Shown here in pieces: positions 1 through 12,690 of a stretch of DNA of 64,000 bases. Numbering within the stretch: position 1 is the first letter of the stretch; every line of letters starts with the position of its first letter. The notes beneath the pieces are model-generated. The model searched no databases. It worked only from the letters and a program-made list of their open reading frames with translations, and had not been told where the DNA came from. This DNA comes from Apoda limacodes (Eukaryota; Arthropoda; Insecta; Lepidoptera; Limacodidae), in contig OX291544.1 of the NCBI GenBank assembly GCA_946406115.1, forward strand, positions 22,895,521 through 22,959,520, read 5' to 3'. Made by a program: the position numbers and the translations under genes.

Positions 1-147
1 ACAAAATAACCTGTTCGGCCAGACAGTTATAAATAAAATAACTTCTTAATATGGGTAATTTGTTTATTTACTACAGACATGCTTTGGACCGTTTTTCGAT
101 CATCATAATATTTAATGAATTACTTTGTTATATTGAAAACAAATTTC

Positions 148-243
148 ATAAATGCCCCAGGTGTTGCAAGCGTCCATAGGCTGCGTTGACCCATCTGGGG
201 AACCGCAAGCTTGTTTTCCACTTTAATGGTATTAAAAAAAAAG
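148..243 (+). mobile_element. LINE 3' tail (truncated)
   Basis: CCCAGGTGTTGCAAGCGTCC and the following GGAACCGCAAGCTTGTTTTCCAC...GGTATT then poly-A match the 3' end shared by the LINE copies at 24.0, 34.4 and 56.1 kb. A very short, 5'-truncated insertion. Confidence 0.5.
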
Positions 244-1080
244 AGTCCTAATATGTAACAACCCCCTTTGTCGGTTCCTGTTTAACTGAAAGAAGAAAGT
301 CAGGATTAAATTAAACGGAGATTAATAATAAAGTAGCCTTAATTTTAAACTGAAGTAAACTGTGGTAGGTACAGTTTGCAGTTTGTACCAGATGTATCTG
401 GATAAAAACTGCGGGAGTCATTCTCACGTTAGGTAAAAGTTTAGGTTTTTTAATAGGTAGCTAGGGTATAAAGGTAATCAAAAATTATGATTATGTATCA
501 TTTATTACAGGATTTTTTAATTCGCTTACTTCAGAGATCAGAGAATGGTCCTGCCCCTAGCACCATTATTATACCTTATACATATTTTGACGTGACAACG
601 TCTTATAAATTGGTTTGCCGGGTGACACTTCAAGAAACTGCGTTACGCTCCGCTCACGTTATGCGCTCACAATGAGAGCGAGTGAGAGGCACGCGCCCGC
701 CTAAGAGCGAGAGAGACAGACATAAAATCATTGTCACGTAAAACTTTCGCCCGTTTATACTAGCTTTTGCACGCAGCTCCGCCCGAAAAAAAAATCTGAT
801 ATCGACGTATTCTTCTACGGCAACTTATTCTCCTCTTCAACTATATCTGTGCTACTATTTCAGCTTCATTAGATGCTCCATTGCGACGTGAAGGCAAGAC
901 AAACAAACAATTAAAAAAACCCACTTTCACATTTATACATTTAAAATACAGAAAGGTGGACACTGTAAGACTCATCGTAATTTTAACAATTTTGGTACGT
1001 AACCCGTACCCGTTTCACCGAAACATTACAAAAAAACATCTACACAAAACATGTTTTGTTTAATGCACTTTTTTTTCTGA
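244..1080. other. No gene seen
   Basis: AT-rich. A CG-richer stretch (about 640-790: GCTCCGCTCACG, CACGCGCCCGCC, GAGAGAGACAGACA) has no supported exon. Confidence 0.5.
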
Positions 1081-1310
1081 CCTACTATGCAGTTGGCTGT
1101 TGCAGCTATTACTGTTTTACCGGGCTTTTTTGGGCAAGACTCTGAAGGAGCCTCAGCCCGTATAGCGCCCAACGCTCAAGGGCTCCCCGCGGTGGGAACC
1201 CGAAGGTGAGTCAACGCTAGGAGGGGAGTTCCCCGTTACGCGGGTGCGGTTGCGATTGAGTGGGGGCGAGAAGCGCCCCGGCACTCTATGATACCTCGTG
1301 TATTAATGCA
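1081..1310 (+). repeat. GC-rich dispersed repeat, copy 1
   Basis: A GC-rich island in AT-rich DNA. It shares GCGCCCAACGCTCAA, CCCGAAGGTGAGTCA, TTACGCGGGTGCGGTTGCG and GGGGGCGAGAAGCGCCCCGG with a reverse copy at 43.0-43.4 kb, and its 5' part with 59.6 kb. Probably a fragment of a retroelement, unclassified. Confidence 0.5.
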
Positions 1311-2022
1311 CGTGTTGTCTTCTACTTTGGCATTGTTGTTTGATGTTTTAAAAACATTAACAGTCTAAATGACTTCAAACGATTTTTAGTTTTAGAAATA
1401 GTAGATTCGGTATCAACAAGGAGAAGACATTTGATTACCACAGATCATATATACGAACGAAATTAATGATTGTGCCCCGTCCCTCTACCATCGCTGGGGT
1501 AAATGTTTAGATGGTTTCCGTAGAGCGTGAAAAGCAAAAACATTTTTCCATCAACAAAAAGTTGCGTAATTTTTTTTCTATAATGTTCCGGCACAACACG
1601 AGCAGGTAACCCTGCATAAAAGTAACATTTTTTCAAGAAAAGAACATGAAATGTTTCCAAAATTGTTTCCTACATTTATGATTTTTTTAATGGCATACGA
1701 CGCGCATGACATCACGTATACAGTCATAACAAATAGCTGTTATAAGGAACATGCGGCGAGATATCGTGCGCTGCATAAATGTCACAGCCATGATCATAAG
1801 TATGCGTCCGCGACACTCGAGGCAATCTCAACATTTAGGGGAAGGTGGTGCAGCTTCATACAGTTTTTATATTTCGTCTTATAGAATGCTCTCGGGTATC
1901 GATATCTATATCGATTCATCAAAAATCAATAGTCTTACTATCTGACTTTATATCAAAAACTTGAAATTTGAGTAAATACACGTGTACAGGTTTTTGTAAC
2001 ACTTTAAAGAAAAAATTAAAAA

Positions 2023-2940
2023 TGTATGAATGTACCCCACATGCGGGGCACTTTCATACAGGCTATGGGGCAGATTCATACATGTGAAAAAATACACAAG
2101 TTGTGCATGAAATGTTTATTTATTAATCAAAATCGAAGTATTAAAATACGACATTCATGAATACAAAAGCAAAATTAGTCTCTATGACAAAATAATACTT
2201 AATCATATTATACAAAAAGAATAACAAATCCTGACTTCCACCAACCACGATCAGCACCAGCTATTGCAAGCTCATCACCACCTGTGCTTTCATTCAGATT
2301 TGTTTCAGGATTTGAATGATATGATGATGTGTCAGTCATTAAAGGCATTAAAAGATGAGAGTTGTTTTCCAAAACTTCATCGATAGCTTTTAACATTGCC
2401 TCTTCGTCCACATCTCCACTCCTATTTCTTTTTTCTTGTATGTTTCGACCATAATCGTTCTGCAAAACAAAATTTTGGAATAACTTAAATTTTACAAACA
2501 AATATAAAAAAATGGGGCACATTCATACTGTATTAATGTGCCCCGTACACTTTTGTATGAACCTACCCCATCCCAAGAAAATAAAGTCAAAATATTGCTG
2601 GAAAAAAGGCAAGCATATACAATATTATTCACAGATTAATTTCCAAACTTGACCCTATTATCTTTTTAAAAAAATAGAAATGAATAATGTAGAAAGCAGC
2701 TTTTATCAAAAAAACACGTTAAAAATGAGATGTGAAAATTACTTACGCCTGGCCGAATCACATTCCGTGTCACTCCGACGCGCGTTTCACACCGACTGCT
2801 GTCAAACTCCATGAGCAACCACACACATACGTAAGCTACGCATACAAGCATAAGTCATTCTGTTGATGTGCGCCTATCTTCAGATATATCTAGTGTATGA
2901 CGGTGCCCCTTGTATGAATCTGCCCCACTTTCCCCTATGT
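2023..2940 (-). mobile_element. Decayed pogo/Tigger-like DNA transposon
   Basis: Both ends carry TGGGGCAGATTCATACA, in inverted orientation (2065-2082 and 2908-2926), with further GGGGCAC...TTCATAC copies inside at 2040, 2512 and 2540. Between them a minus-strand frame (2208-2522) includes RNRSGDVDEEAMLKAIDEV, resembling the N-terminal helix-turn-helix of pogo/CENP-B-like transposases, then joins an unrelated-looking C-terminal stretch. The ORF is frameshifted at its start and lacks a catalytic domain, so this is an inactive, internally deleted copy. Confidence 0.5.
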
Positions 2941-4191
2941 GTTATTGTCTGCTATCCATCAGCCTTTAAACGGAATAACAGGGAATTGTAGGTACTCGGC
3001 TGGGATACCACCAACCTAAGTGGGAATTTTCAATGAAATAAAAAATCTAGGTTGTTAGTTTTTTTGTTTATGTTATGAATAACGCAGCTTAAATTACTAT
3101 TTGATGAAATATCGCAATAAACTACGGTTAGCGTTGTTGAATAGCTAATTCATTCTTGGTTTACAGCAAAATAAACGTCAAAAATCAAATTCGTTATGAG
3201 GAAATTTGCTTAAGAATCAAAATTATTGACATTACTCGAATAGTAAGCGAAGTGAAGAAGAAGATATTTATGGTAAAGTTACGTTAAGTTGGTTAAGTAA
3301 ATGCTAAAGAAAATTGAATAAAAATCCGTCACGGGTTTAAATAGAAAAAAATGCAATCCTTAATAATAGTTTAAATTCCCAAAAATAATTTATAATGGGA
3401 ATAATTTTCATAAAATTGGCTATATTTGGCTTGGCAAATTATTATCGTCGTTTTTCTAACTCTACGCTTGTCAAGCTGCTAACATCGACTAGTAATGCAA
3501 TTTAAAAAAACTACATTGCGTATTGTAATGACTGAAGTATCGCAGTGTGTCAAAGATCCTAGGTTCGATTTTCGGAAGGTGCAACAAACGCACAATTCGT
3601 GTTCGTTGCGTTTATTTTGCGCCAGAAAATCGGCGAAAGGTTTACCCCCTATTACATTAGAACGAATTATAGGTACCATACTCGTAAGTCAAAATTCGAT
3701 GCTGTTTGATCTCTGAAACGTTTTTCCGGATAATTATCGTAAAGGATTTTTTTTTATTGTATATTTTAATGATCTAATTAATTTATGAAATAATAAATTT
3801 CGGCCTCCAGTCCTGAGGTACTGAGGTCGCGTCTTTCCTGCTTAATAATTGTTTTAAATGACGAATTAAAAGAAATATAATATTATTTTATATTTAAAGG
3901 TCATTAAAACTACTTAATTATTACATTTGCATTTTAATATCCATTATCCATCAAAATGTAAATCTACAGACAGACGTTCGTACTTACTATGTGGCATGAT
4001 AATAAACTATAGGTTTTATATCCAATTATATTATTTATTTTGAATTAGGATATCTCTATAAAAGAACTTATTTATGAACTTCTCTTGAGGGAAGTTATTA
4101 TAATAGTTCCTAAAATCGATATCGCTAAATTTGCGTTTTCTTTACGTTTTGAGACCTGGAGAACCGTTTGCCTTCATTTTTAGAGTGATGT

Positions 4192-4265
4192 CTGTGTGTG
4201 AGTATGTGTATTTGAGTGTGTGTATGTGTGTGTGTGTTTGTGTTTGTTTGTATGTATGTATGTAG
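4192..4265. repeat. GT / TATG microsatellite
   Basis: Interrupted (GT)n run passing into TTTG and TATG repeats ending TATGTATGTATGTAG. Simple-sequence DNA; no gene nearby. Confidence 0.5.
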
Positions 4266-5214
4266 GCTAGCTTAGTTAGTTCATCACTTAGATCTGAAAA
4301 GAGTTTAAGAAATATCGATCAAGCTGTTTGTTTTTTATCGCTTAAAAACTGATTTCTTAAACATGCAATAAATACTCCCAAGAGAAGTTACTCGTGCGGT
4401 ACTTGCTATCGAACTATATTGTTTATTTTAAATGTATTTTTAACACGATTATTTACCCTGAAGATTTAGAAAATACTGTTTAGCATTGCTTTTAATCTGC
4501 GTCTATCCCTACGTGACAGATGATTATAAAGAAAACATAATCGACAATTTAATCATAACTAAATCTGTTATTGCAGACCTAACATAAGATCGTGTAAACG
4601 TATGAATCATTCATAGTTTACACATCTACTGAGTCAATGAAAAATAATTTTTATTTTACTAATTATTTTCCTTGAGCCATATTCTTGGCAGGTGTCGGCG
4701 ACTATCATTCGGAACTTGGTTCCTATCTTGTGCCAGTCTACAGAGACTGGCAGTGATATGAATGTGTACCTAGTTTGTCATATAATCGATGACTCTTTTG
4801 CCGTTCATTTTGCCTTCCAGCATGTTCCTAAATATTTAATATTTATTTAGTCTATAGGAATGTCAACAATAGCTGTCTGATTTTTGCCCTTATGTCACAG
4901 CTCTCAAAACTTCTGTTTGTCACCCTATCTCTTTATGAAATTTTCAGTATTCTACGGTATACGCACCTTAATATGAGTTTTTCGATTATGTAGGTACACG
5001 TTTATGGTTAACTGTTTTGAGCATTTTTAGACTAGAGACTTGATGCTTTTGAAGATATTTCAAAGAATGAATTAGGGTAAGAATCAATTTCCACTTCTTC
5101 ATTGCAAGTTTACCATTGCCTCTCTGGAAAACTAGCTTGTATTTACACATTGGTTCCGTCTATTTCATATCGTAAAAATTACCTACATACTTTAACATCG
5201 ATTCAAATTCAAAC

Positions 5215-5340
5215 GTTCCGATTGGCTGAGCGACGCGTATACTCGTGCAGCCCACGGCTAGTTGTGCGATTGTGCTGTGATAACGGCCGTCGAGGAAGCG
5301 TTCGAATTAAACCTCCGTTCAACAGCGTTCGGTAACTTAT
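5215..5340 (+). promoter_or_regulatory. CpG-rich islet, possible promoter or first exon
   Basis: Holds GATTGGCTGAGCGACGCG, many CpGs and TTCGGTAACT, which could be a donor (TTCG|GTAACT), within AT-rich flanks. No coding frame with a signal peptide is seen. It is only a candidate for an upstream non-coding exon; the link to the ZP gene 21 kb away is a guess. Confidence 0.5.
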
Positions 5341-7694
5341 TATTTCATCTAACTCAAAGACTACAATACCTACAATATGCTAGATCCAGCCCCTATGCGG
5401 TACACAAACCTAAAATTATCTAAACAATAACTAGTGTTACGTGTTAGTCACTTAAAACTAGCGAGCATCAAACGTCAAACCATATGAACCTTAAATTGTT
5501 CCAAATTATTTAACGCTAACCCGAAAGTATCCGACCAAATAATGACGAGTAGGTATTGTGAATATATTGTTCCGTATTAACCATTAGGATTATCTCAGTT
5601 TAGTGTTGCTGGTGGTAACACCACTGTTTCAAGATACTATCATAGGGTTTGAGAGATGACGGATTAGTGTCGCTATTTGGGGCTAGTTTCCAACAGTATG
5701 TTGCCGTGTCTGTCAATAAATGGTTTTTTTTTTCAAATTCAGATGTTTTAATTCTCAGAAATAGGTTATCATATCCCTTTTTTTAAGGTCAATAAAACAC
5801 AAGTTACTACTGTTTTGTAGTCACAATGGCTTTCCGGCGATAAAGAACTCTTTTTTTTTCAATTAATCAATACAAATTGTGAAGCAAATTATCTTAATCT
5901 AATTTATTTAATCCCATGCATTTTTATCATCAAGGTAGTTTTTAATTGTATAATAAGCTTTTATGATAAGTTTCTGTATTACAATATTTTTAACTTTTTT
6001 AATCTTAATTTTCATACTTCTGCAGGAATTTTATTATTAAAATTGATACATTGTTTTAACGATTAATCTATTTCCTTAAGCCTTGTGTGGATCAAACTTG
6101 TGTTTATTTCGAGTACCTATTACGATTATGAATACCGCTATTCTTAATAAAACAATCGATGTTTTTAAAGACATAAATTAAATAATCAAATATATACTGC
6201 GGCGATAAGGTTAAAGCCTGTCTATGGTACTGATTGTAATTTGCTCGAACAGCCCTCTTCACTGACACAGGTGTTAGTATCCGAACGGCACCTACTTGTA
6301 CATGCTGCAAACGCTATCCTCGCCGTCTATCAAACGCAAGATCTATTTCGTAATACCTAACTCATTAAATTATAACCATTACTTTTAAAAAGCCTTCAAT
6401 CGCAAACATCGGTCATTGTTTTCTTACAGATTATTTGATTTTGGAAAATTCAATTCAACACAAAAGTTTTGACTTATTTTTTATATTTATTGAAAAATAA
6501 AGGTGTGAAACCAAGTTGAATAGATGATTATGGTTTCATATATATATCCCATTGTGGTTTCATACATACATTTATCAGATTTAAATCATCAGACAACTTT
6601 CATACTTCGTTAAAAATATAAATCTTGTACCTACTTATTTCGTACAGGTAAATCATATGGTAAAATTAGTTAAATGGTATGGATCCCAAGGAAAAATGCA
6701 CAGTCTAACACTAATTCACTCTGATTGTAAAATTATGCCTACCTTTGGTCCTTAGGTACCTATTAATATGTAAATTTATATGTTATCTTCGTAAACACTT
6801 AAATAATAAAAAAATAAGATTTTGTAAATACAAATGTCATCATTGAAATATTTTATCATAACAATCGTCACAGACATTGTCACGTTTGACCAATTATATT
6901 GAATACTGACAATTCCTTGGCAATACGTAATCAGACATCTTATGTACTGAGATAAGTAAATCACTAAATCAGTCACGCGAAACGTCTTACGTCACCACAG
7001 TGGTCACCACCATGGTCAAAGTGTTTTGAACAACGTGATACAGATGTGTTAAATAATGTATAAAAGATACATTTTTAGGTTTCATCTTGTTATAATGTCA
7101 TAAGTGATGTTAAGAAGACTTTAAAACAATTACAAAGGTGTCTAATTCAATTAATATCGAAATCTACTGAATTCTTACCTTGTCAAGATTATTGACACAT
7201 TAAATTAAAAAAAATTTAGAACGATTAATCAATTGATAACTCCAAACAAAAGACCTGTCAAGACACTTAAACGTATCTCATCAATTATCTTCATTGTAGG
7301 TATACTGTCGTAACATGTTGTCTGTTGTAACATTTGCCGAATGGAGTGTAGCTGGCTGTGGCATACTTACGACAAGGATAACGACACATAAAATGACCTG
7401 TCATCATTCTCATCCATGGCAACCATGGAGTTCCACAGAGGTGGTCCTAAAGACACGCCTTAATGTCTATGCACACATTGCAACTTCCTCATGGTTTCGA
7501 CACACACAACAATGATGATACTCATATTCATACTTTACCGTGGGAACTCATCAACGTCTAATTGATATTTTATTACTAGTTGCAAATTATACCCTAGAAA
7601 TTGCCCAATTTTCGTCATTGCGGTACAATTTCCGTAGATAAAATAAAACAAGCGCGGATTTACATCTTCTTTTTGAGGGGGGCGATTTGCAATA

Positions 7695-8290
7695 AAAAAA
7701 AAAATGGTCAAGTGCGAATCGGACTCGCGCACCGTGGGTTTCGTACTTACATTTACGTAATTTACGAACACAAACAAAAAGTGTGCCGCTAAGCGGTCAC
7801 CCATCCAATTACTGACCAAGCTCGAAGTTGCTTGACTTTGAAATTCGTTTTCAATAGATAAATGTGTGACTGTTTCTCCTAAGAAACTAAAATATTTTTG
7901 CTATGTAATGAATTGAGCCAAAGCTTAAGCCCGTCTCACACTTGGCCGGTTTTTATTATTTGTTGTTATGCTTTAGAGCTTACATTATAACGCCAAGTTT
8001 AAAGGTTTTATGTATTACAGTTTTTACGATAGTGCAAACACAATGAAAACGTGTTTCTTATATATATATATACTACATATATGTGTGAGCCCCCATTATA
8101 TTTTTTAAAATTTTTTATTATTTGTTAAGTAATCCGCTATTATAACACTTATTCTGTGAAAGTTCTAGGCTTCTACCTACTTCGGTCTAAAATATGAAGC
8201 CCTTTAATGGTGGGGCAGACAGACAGTGAGACAGCATAGGCTTAGTAATTTAAGGCTCCGTAAGCTCCGTTGGCACTCTTTACGACAAAA
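7695..8290 (+). repeat. Dispersed repeat family P, copy 1 (about 0.6 kb)
   Basis: Begins GGTCAAGTGCGAATCGGACT and ends GGCTCCGTAAGCTCCGTTGG. It aligns along its whole length with 18171-18745 (shared: ATTTACGTAATTTACGAACA, CACACTTGGCCGGTTTTTAT vs CACTTGGCTGG, ACGATAG, CAGACAGACAG). Partial reverse copies are at 28.5, 35.6 and 40.1 kb. No coding capacity is visible, so probably a non-autonomous element. Confidence 0.5.
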
Positions 8291-8450
8291 CTCAAAAATA
8301 AATAAGTAGTTAGTAGTAAGCTTAAATTTTAAGGCCTGCTTGAGGAGGCATATTACGAGAAATTTTCGATAGAAAAATCCTAGCGCACGCCGGAAGGCAC
8401 TCTGTGCATACATTTTGTACTAGACCTTTTGATATCGTGCGCCGTCCTTT

Positions 8451-8530
8451 GAATCCCTCGCTGCGCTCAGAATTCTACCTTAGAATCCCTGTCTGTGCTC
8501 GGAATTCTACTCTAGAATCCTCGCCGTAAA
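8451..8530 (+). repeat. 32-33-bp tandem repeat
   Basis: Two units of GAATCCCT..TG.GCTC.GAATTCTAC..TA plus the start of a third (GAATCC), at 8451, 8484 and 8516. A minor local duplication. Confidence 0.5.
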
Positions 8531-9384
8531 AATATTATTTTGATCCCTTGTGATACAATCTACTATTACCTCATTGCGGCTTTGTGCGGGGTAAGCTCCA
8601 TATTGTATCCCTCGAAGCGAGGATTAGCTTTTCTAGAATGTTTTTGTTTTATATTAAGTTGACATGGATTTGAGCTATCCAAACAGCGTGACAAAATTTC
8701 TGTACAAAGGCAACGGAAAACGGGATGCTAAAATAGCTGAAGGGACGGACTGTCCAACGGAATGTCTTTAGCACAGGGATAGCCAGAGGGATTAGATGGA
8801 CAAAGAAAAAACGTAGAATACTTTTTATTCCGGTGTAACTCAATTCCTGTAGAAATCCCACGGTGACGAACAACTGCTACGCACACGAAGCTGCGGGTTA
8901 AAGCTTGTTTCACATATGATGCAATAACATAAATGTCAACAATAACTAAAGGTTATTATTACGCAGGCATAGGTACCAGATATTACAATATTAAGAATTC
9001 AAGAGAATTTAATATGACTTATTAGTCTTAATATTATAAAACATTAGGTAGGTACCCGCAGCAGATAAAGGGACAGAGAATGACATTATCATTAATTTTC
9101 CATTAAAGAGCGTCAGCAAATCCATCAGTTACCTAAATTAATGTTTCTGAACTCTAATAGTTTTCGTTTGGCATTTAAAATAATGTCCAAATAATACAAA
9201 GAACTCATAAATATTTGTAAGTACCTACCTAATACCTATGATGACGTTATTACTATAAGTCCTTCTCATCATAGCAATAATATTAAATGCCATTATTTTA
9301 AATAATATTGATTGGCACTACTACGAAACAGACGTGATTCAATACAGTTACGTACTAAATTCCATAAAAAAAGTATTATATAGG

Positions 9385-9515
9385 CGGTTCCGTAGCTCTG
9401 TTAAAATTAGTGACACTAACCTCGAACCGATGGGCTCGGGTTCGATCCTCACACAGGACAACCATTTCTGTAATAAACATATTTGTTTGTTTTAAGTCTG
9501 GGTGTTTTCTATACA
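9385..9515 (+). mobile_element. tRNA-derived SINE (partial)
   Basis: GGGTTCGATCCTCACACAGG is a Pol III B box with the tail TATTTGTTTGTTTTAAGTCT, the same layout as the SINE at 15.1 kb (TTCGATTCGCACTGGACAAA then TTTGTCTTAAGTCTAGGTGT). The 5' part is degraded. Confidence 0.5.
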
Positions 9516-9713
9516 TAATAGTTTCGTTAATCAAAAGGGTCGGAATTAAAGAGTTGGTAGTTACTCTAATTAAAGTTAGAAGATTTGGCTTGCGTTTATT
9601 CATATTTTTGGTCGGACGGAATCGACGGAATAAGACGTTTCTTGATATTCTAATTCAATTTACGTAACAATACAAACAGGTGTAGTAAACCTGGATTATC
9701 AAGATCGTTTCTT

Positions 9714-9925
9714 CTGTCTTAACCTGCAAGTGTGAGGGTATATTATTTTGTCCCTGGTCTTTCATGTTACCACTTCATTGAAATTAAGCTGGTAATTTAC
9801 GTCGTATCTTACACCGTAAAAAGAGGCTGTTCCCAACACTATGGTATCGGTGTGTGTCCAGCCACTGGCGGCCCTCTTCTAGAAATAAAAACCGTGAAGA
9901 TATAAGTACATACATTCTATACAGT
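9714..9925 (+). repeat. Dispersed repeat family Q, copy 1
   Basis: Shares AAGCTGGTAATTTACG, then a GC-rich middle and an end AATAAAAACCGTGAAGATAT followed by ACATACATTC with copies at 20.4-20.7 and 22.9-23.2 kb, and a reverse copy at 17.8 kb. Unclassified, non-coding. Confidence 0.5.
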
Positions 9926-12499
9926 TATCTATTGATATAGGACAACAAAAATAAAGTTTTGTCATCGATTTTTACATAACAAAAGATCTAGTCCACTATA
10001 ATGTTAAATTTAAGATGTAAATTGATTGGAGAAACATGAGTTTGTAAACTGGTGAATGGTGATGACGTAGTATATCGTATCCAAGAGTGGGCCGCCCAAA
10101 CCGGTTGCTCGCGCCGCCACCGTCGCCGGCCCACTCCGACACAGCATTGCATCGTATTGACATATATGGTCAAAAACTCGTTCTACTTATGTAATTACAA
10201 CGAATTGACCGCAAAATATTAAAATTTAAAATTTTTGAAGTCCTCGGACATTTAATATTATGTGACTTACTTAGTTCGAAAAAATCTAGATATTGTCTGT
10301 ACATATGTCTAGTATCATATTTGAAAGCAGTCAAACAAAATGTAACATAAATTTTTCTTGGAATTATAATATGTTTTTTTAAGTTGTAATTAAAGGTTTT
10401 TTTCGTGTCTAAAAATTTTTGATATGTAAGTGACTGAATATATATATATAACAAAGAAATATATTATTCTAAAGAACTCCTAATTATAAACCATAATTAT
10501 TGCATTTGACTGATTGCATTGCATGACATTTTTGTTACTAATTATTTTTTAAAGAAAATAGATCAAAATAGTCTATTATTTTTATTATATACATATGTCA
10601 TATTTTGTTTCAGTTTTTCAAAATATTTTAATAAATTAAGTAGTACAAAGCACGGCTCAAAATCACAGGTATTGAGTGCTTAGCACGAGATCATATAGTA
10701 TGGATAAAGTGACCTAAATTAAACAATTTTGTACAAAAAGGTACATATGGAAGGGTATCTCGTGCTTGGCCCTCAGATGACATTAAGTATATCCACGTCC
10801 TTACACTTAAATGTAAGAAATCTTCATGGCTTCAAAAGTTAAGTATTTTGGGTCAAAGAGATTTATGCATAAAGTTTTCTGAGTACGTCGAGATTACGAT
10901 TGAATTAGGACTTTGCCCTTTCAAATAGCTCAGTAAATATTCATGGGTTTATATAATGATTTTCTTAGGGTTTCGTTGCTAAAATGGTAAATTGGAACCT
11001 CTATAATTTTGTCTCATCGGTATGTCTGTCAGTATGTATACAACCTTGTATTACTCACATCTTTCTATCGGCTTCAATGAGATTTAACGTCTTATGTTAA
11101 CTGCCATACAATTTTGCAATATAGCTCTCCACACATAGAAGCGAGGAATGTTTTTTCTTCCACTCCATTATCTGGGCAGTCGTTAGAAATGTCTTTAAAA
11201 ATGCATTAAGGGTTTTTACTTAACTTTTTCTTTTGCAAGTTACTAGCTTCTAAAATCTTTCAACCATTCAAGCTATCTCTATATTTATATTAATAATTTA
11301 ATTAATTATAAGTATAGGTATAGTATTCTTCATCTTGGTCGAGAGTTTAATCATAATGTTATAATATCTATCAAAATTATATACTTCCGGCATATCAATT
11401 CCAAAAATTCTAAGTATAAAGTACCTACCTAGTGCAGTAATAACAATAATATGCGGGCTTGAAACTAACGGTTTTACTCACCGTAACAGTAATCCAGATC
11501 TATAAGTAAATTCGTATCGGAGTCTACAATTAAATTTCGTTACATCCGTTTGTTCAGTATGATACGAATTATGATGAGTGTATCTTGGGAACCGTTAAGT
11601 CAATAATAGAGGTTCGCTGGGCGGGCATGCGGTTGAGAAGGCAAAAAGCTCTGTTAATTGCGCAAGCGACGAAGTTATGTCACCACGACACACAACCAAA
11701 GCTGGGGATCGATTAACAAATCCACGTTTTGAAAACGTGCGACTTGAGATATATTTTGATAAAATGAGTTTATTGTGCATAGAATGGTTTTTAGCGGATT
11801 TTCAGTGACCTTGATATCCACTTCTTTAAATTTGTATTTAAGGAACCTGGGAACCTTGTTGTCTTGCCACTTATTACATAATTTAATTAAAAAACTATTG
11901 CTTCAAAAGGTAAGTTTTTAGTGACCTGAAACCTAACCAACTTATTCTAAATTCAATAATAAAAGAAAAAGCCCGCCTTTCGCAAAACTTACATAGTTTT
12001 TAAGTGCTTAAAACCAAATGTGAAGTTAAAAAGAAAACAACGAATAACGACACAAGCGACGAAAAGTTTTAACTTTAGCTAAAACTTTTTAATTCATAAA
12101 TTCTCTAGATATCGCTAAATGGCTACACTTTTTTATTTTTTAGAGTTTCTTTATTTACAACTTTACAAAAGCAATAAGGAATGTCTTCGTAGTCAAATAA
12201 GTTTAATATAAATGCGACAACGCCAGATGTTGTTAATGGGGCTTAAGCAATAAATATGAACCTGTTACCACCGAAGCCTAAAGACTAGTAGGTACATACT
12301 TAAACGCATACGCCAGTTTTATTACCTGGAAAAACAATAAGAAAACGTTTCAGAGAATATCCTATTTGCTTACCTACTTTGAGGAAATTGTCAGAAATAC
12401 AAAACGCATGGGCAATTAATTCTATGTTGAAGAGCATTCTCAAGTCCAAAAATTCCATCAATATTAAACAGTAGCTATATAAAATTAACAGCATTTTTC
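9926..12499. other. No gene seen
   Basis: One GC-rich spot at 10085-10145 (GGGCCGCCCAAACCGG, CGCGCCGCCACCGTCGCC) breaks the AT-rich background; open in several frames but without splice sites I can support. The remainder holds nothing I recognise. Confidence 0.5.
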
Positions 12500-12690
12500 T
12501 CAGTCTCCTTACCGCCTAAGATACACAATGTACTATTATTATTATTATTTACCTTATATTTTTATTTATTTACTCGCAAATGTGATGAAAAACATTGTGT
12601 GTAACAAGGGCGGTACAGAAATCACAAACTCGGGCCATCAAAGCCTTCAGCCTCTCGTCAGTAATTTTCTCCTAACCACCCTTAAAAACA
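12500..12690. repeat. Dispersed repeat family R, copy
   Basis: TCTCCTTACCGCC, TTTACTCGCAAATGTGATGA and the ACATTGTGTGTAACA...GGGCGGTAC block recur, in both orientations, in the inverted pair at 35.0-35.6 kb. It includes a short ATT microsatellite (12536-12560). Confidence 0.5.

Larger units (their letters stand above)
2941..7694. other. No gene seen apart from the items listed
   Basis: AT-rich DNA with short frames only. Apart from the microsatellite at 4.2 kb and the CpG islet at 5.2 kb I see no splice-supported exon or recognisable repeat in this stretch. Confidence 0.5.

Noticed and set aside
10085..10145. GC-rich spot as a coding exon
   Set aside because: Open in several frames on both strands, but no supported splice sites or family motif.
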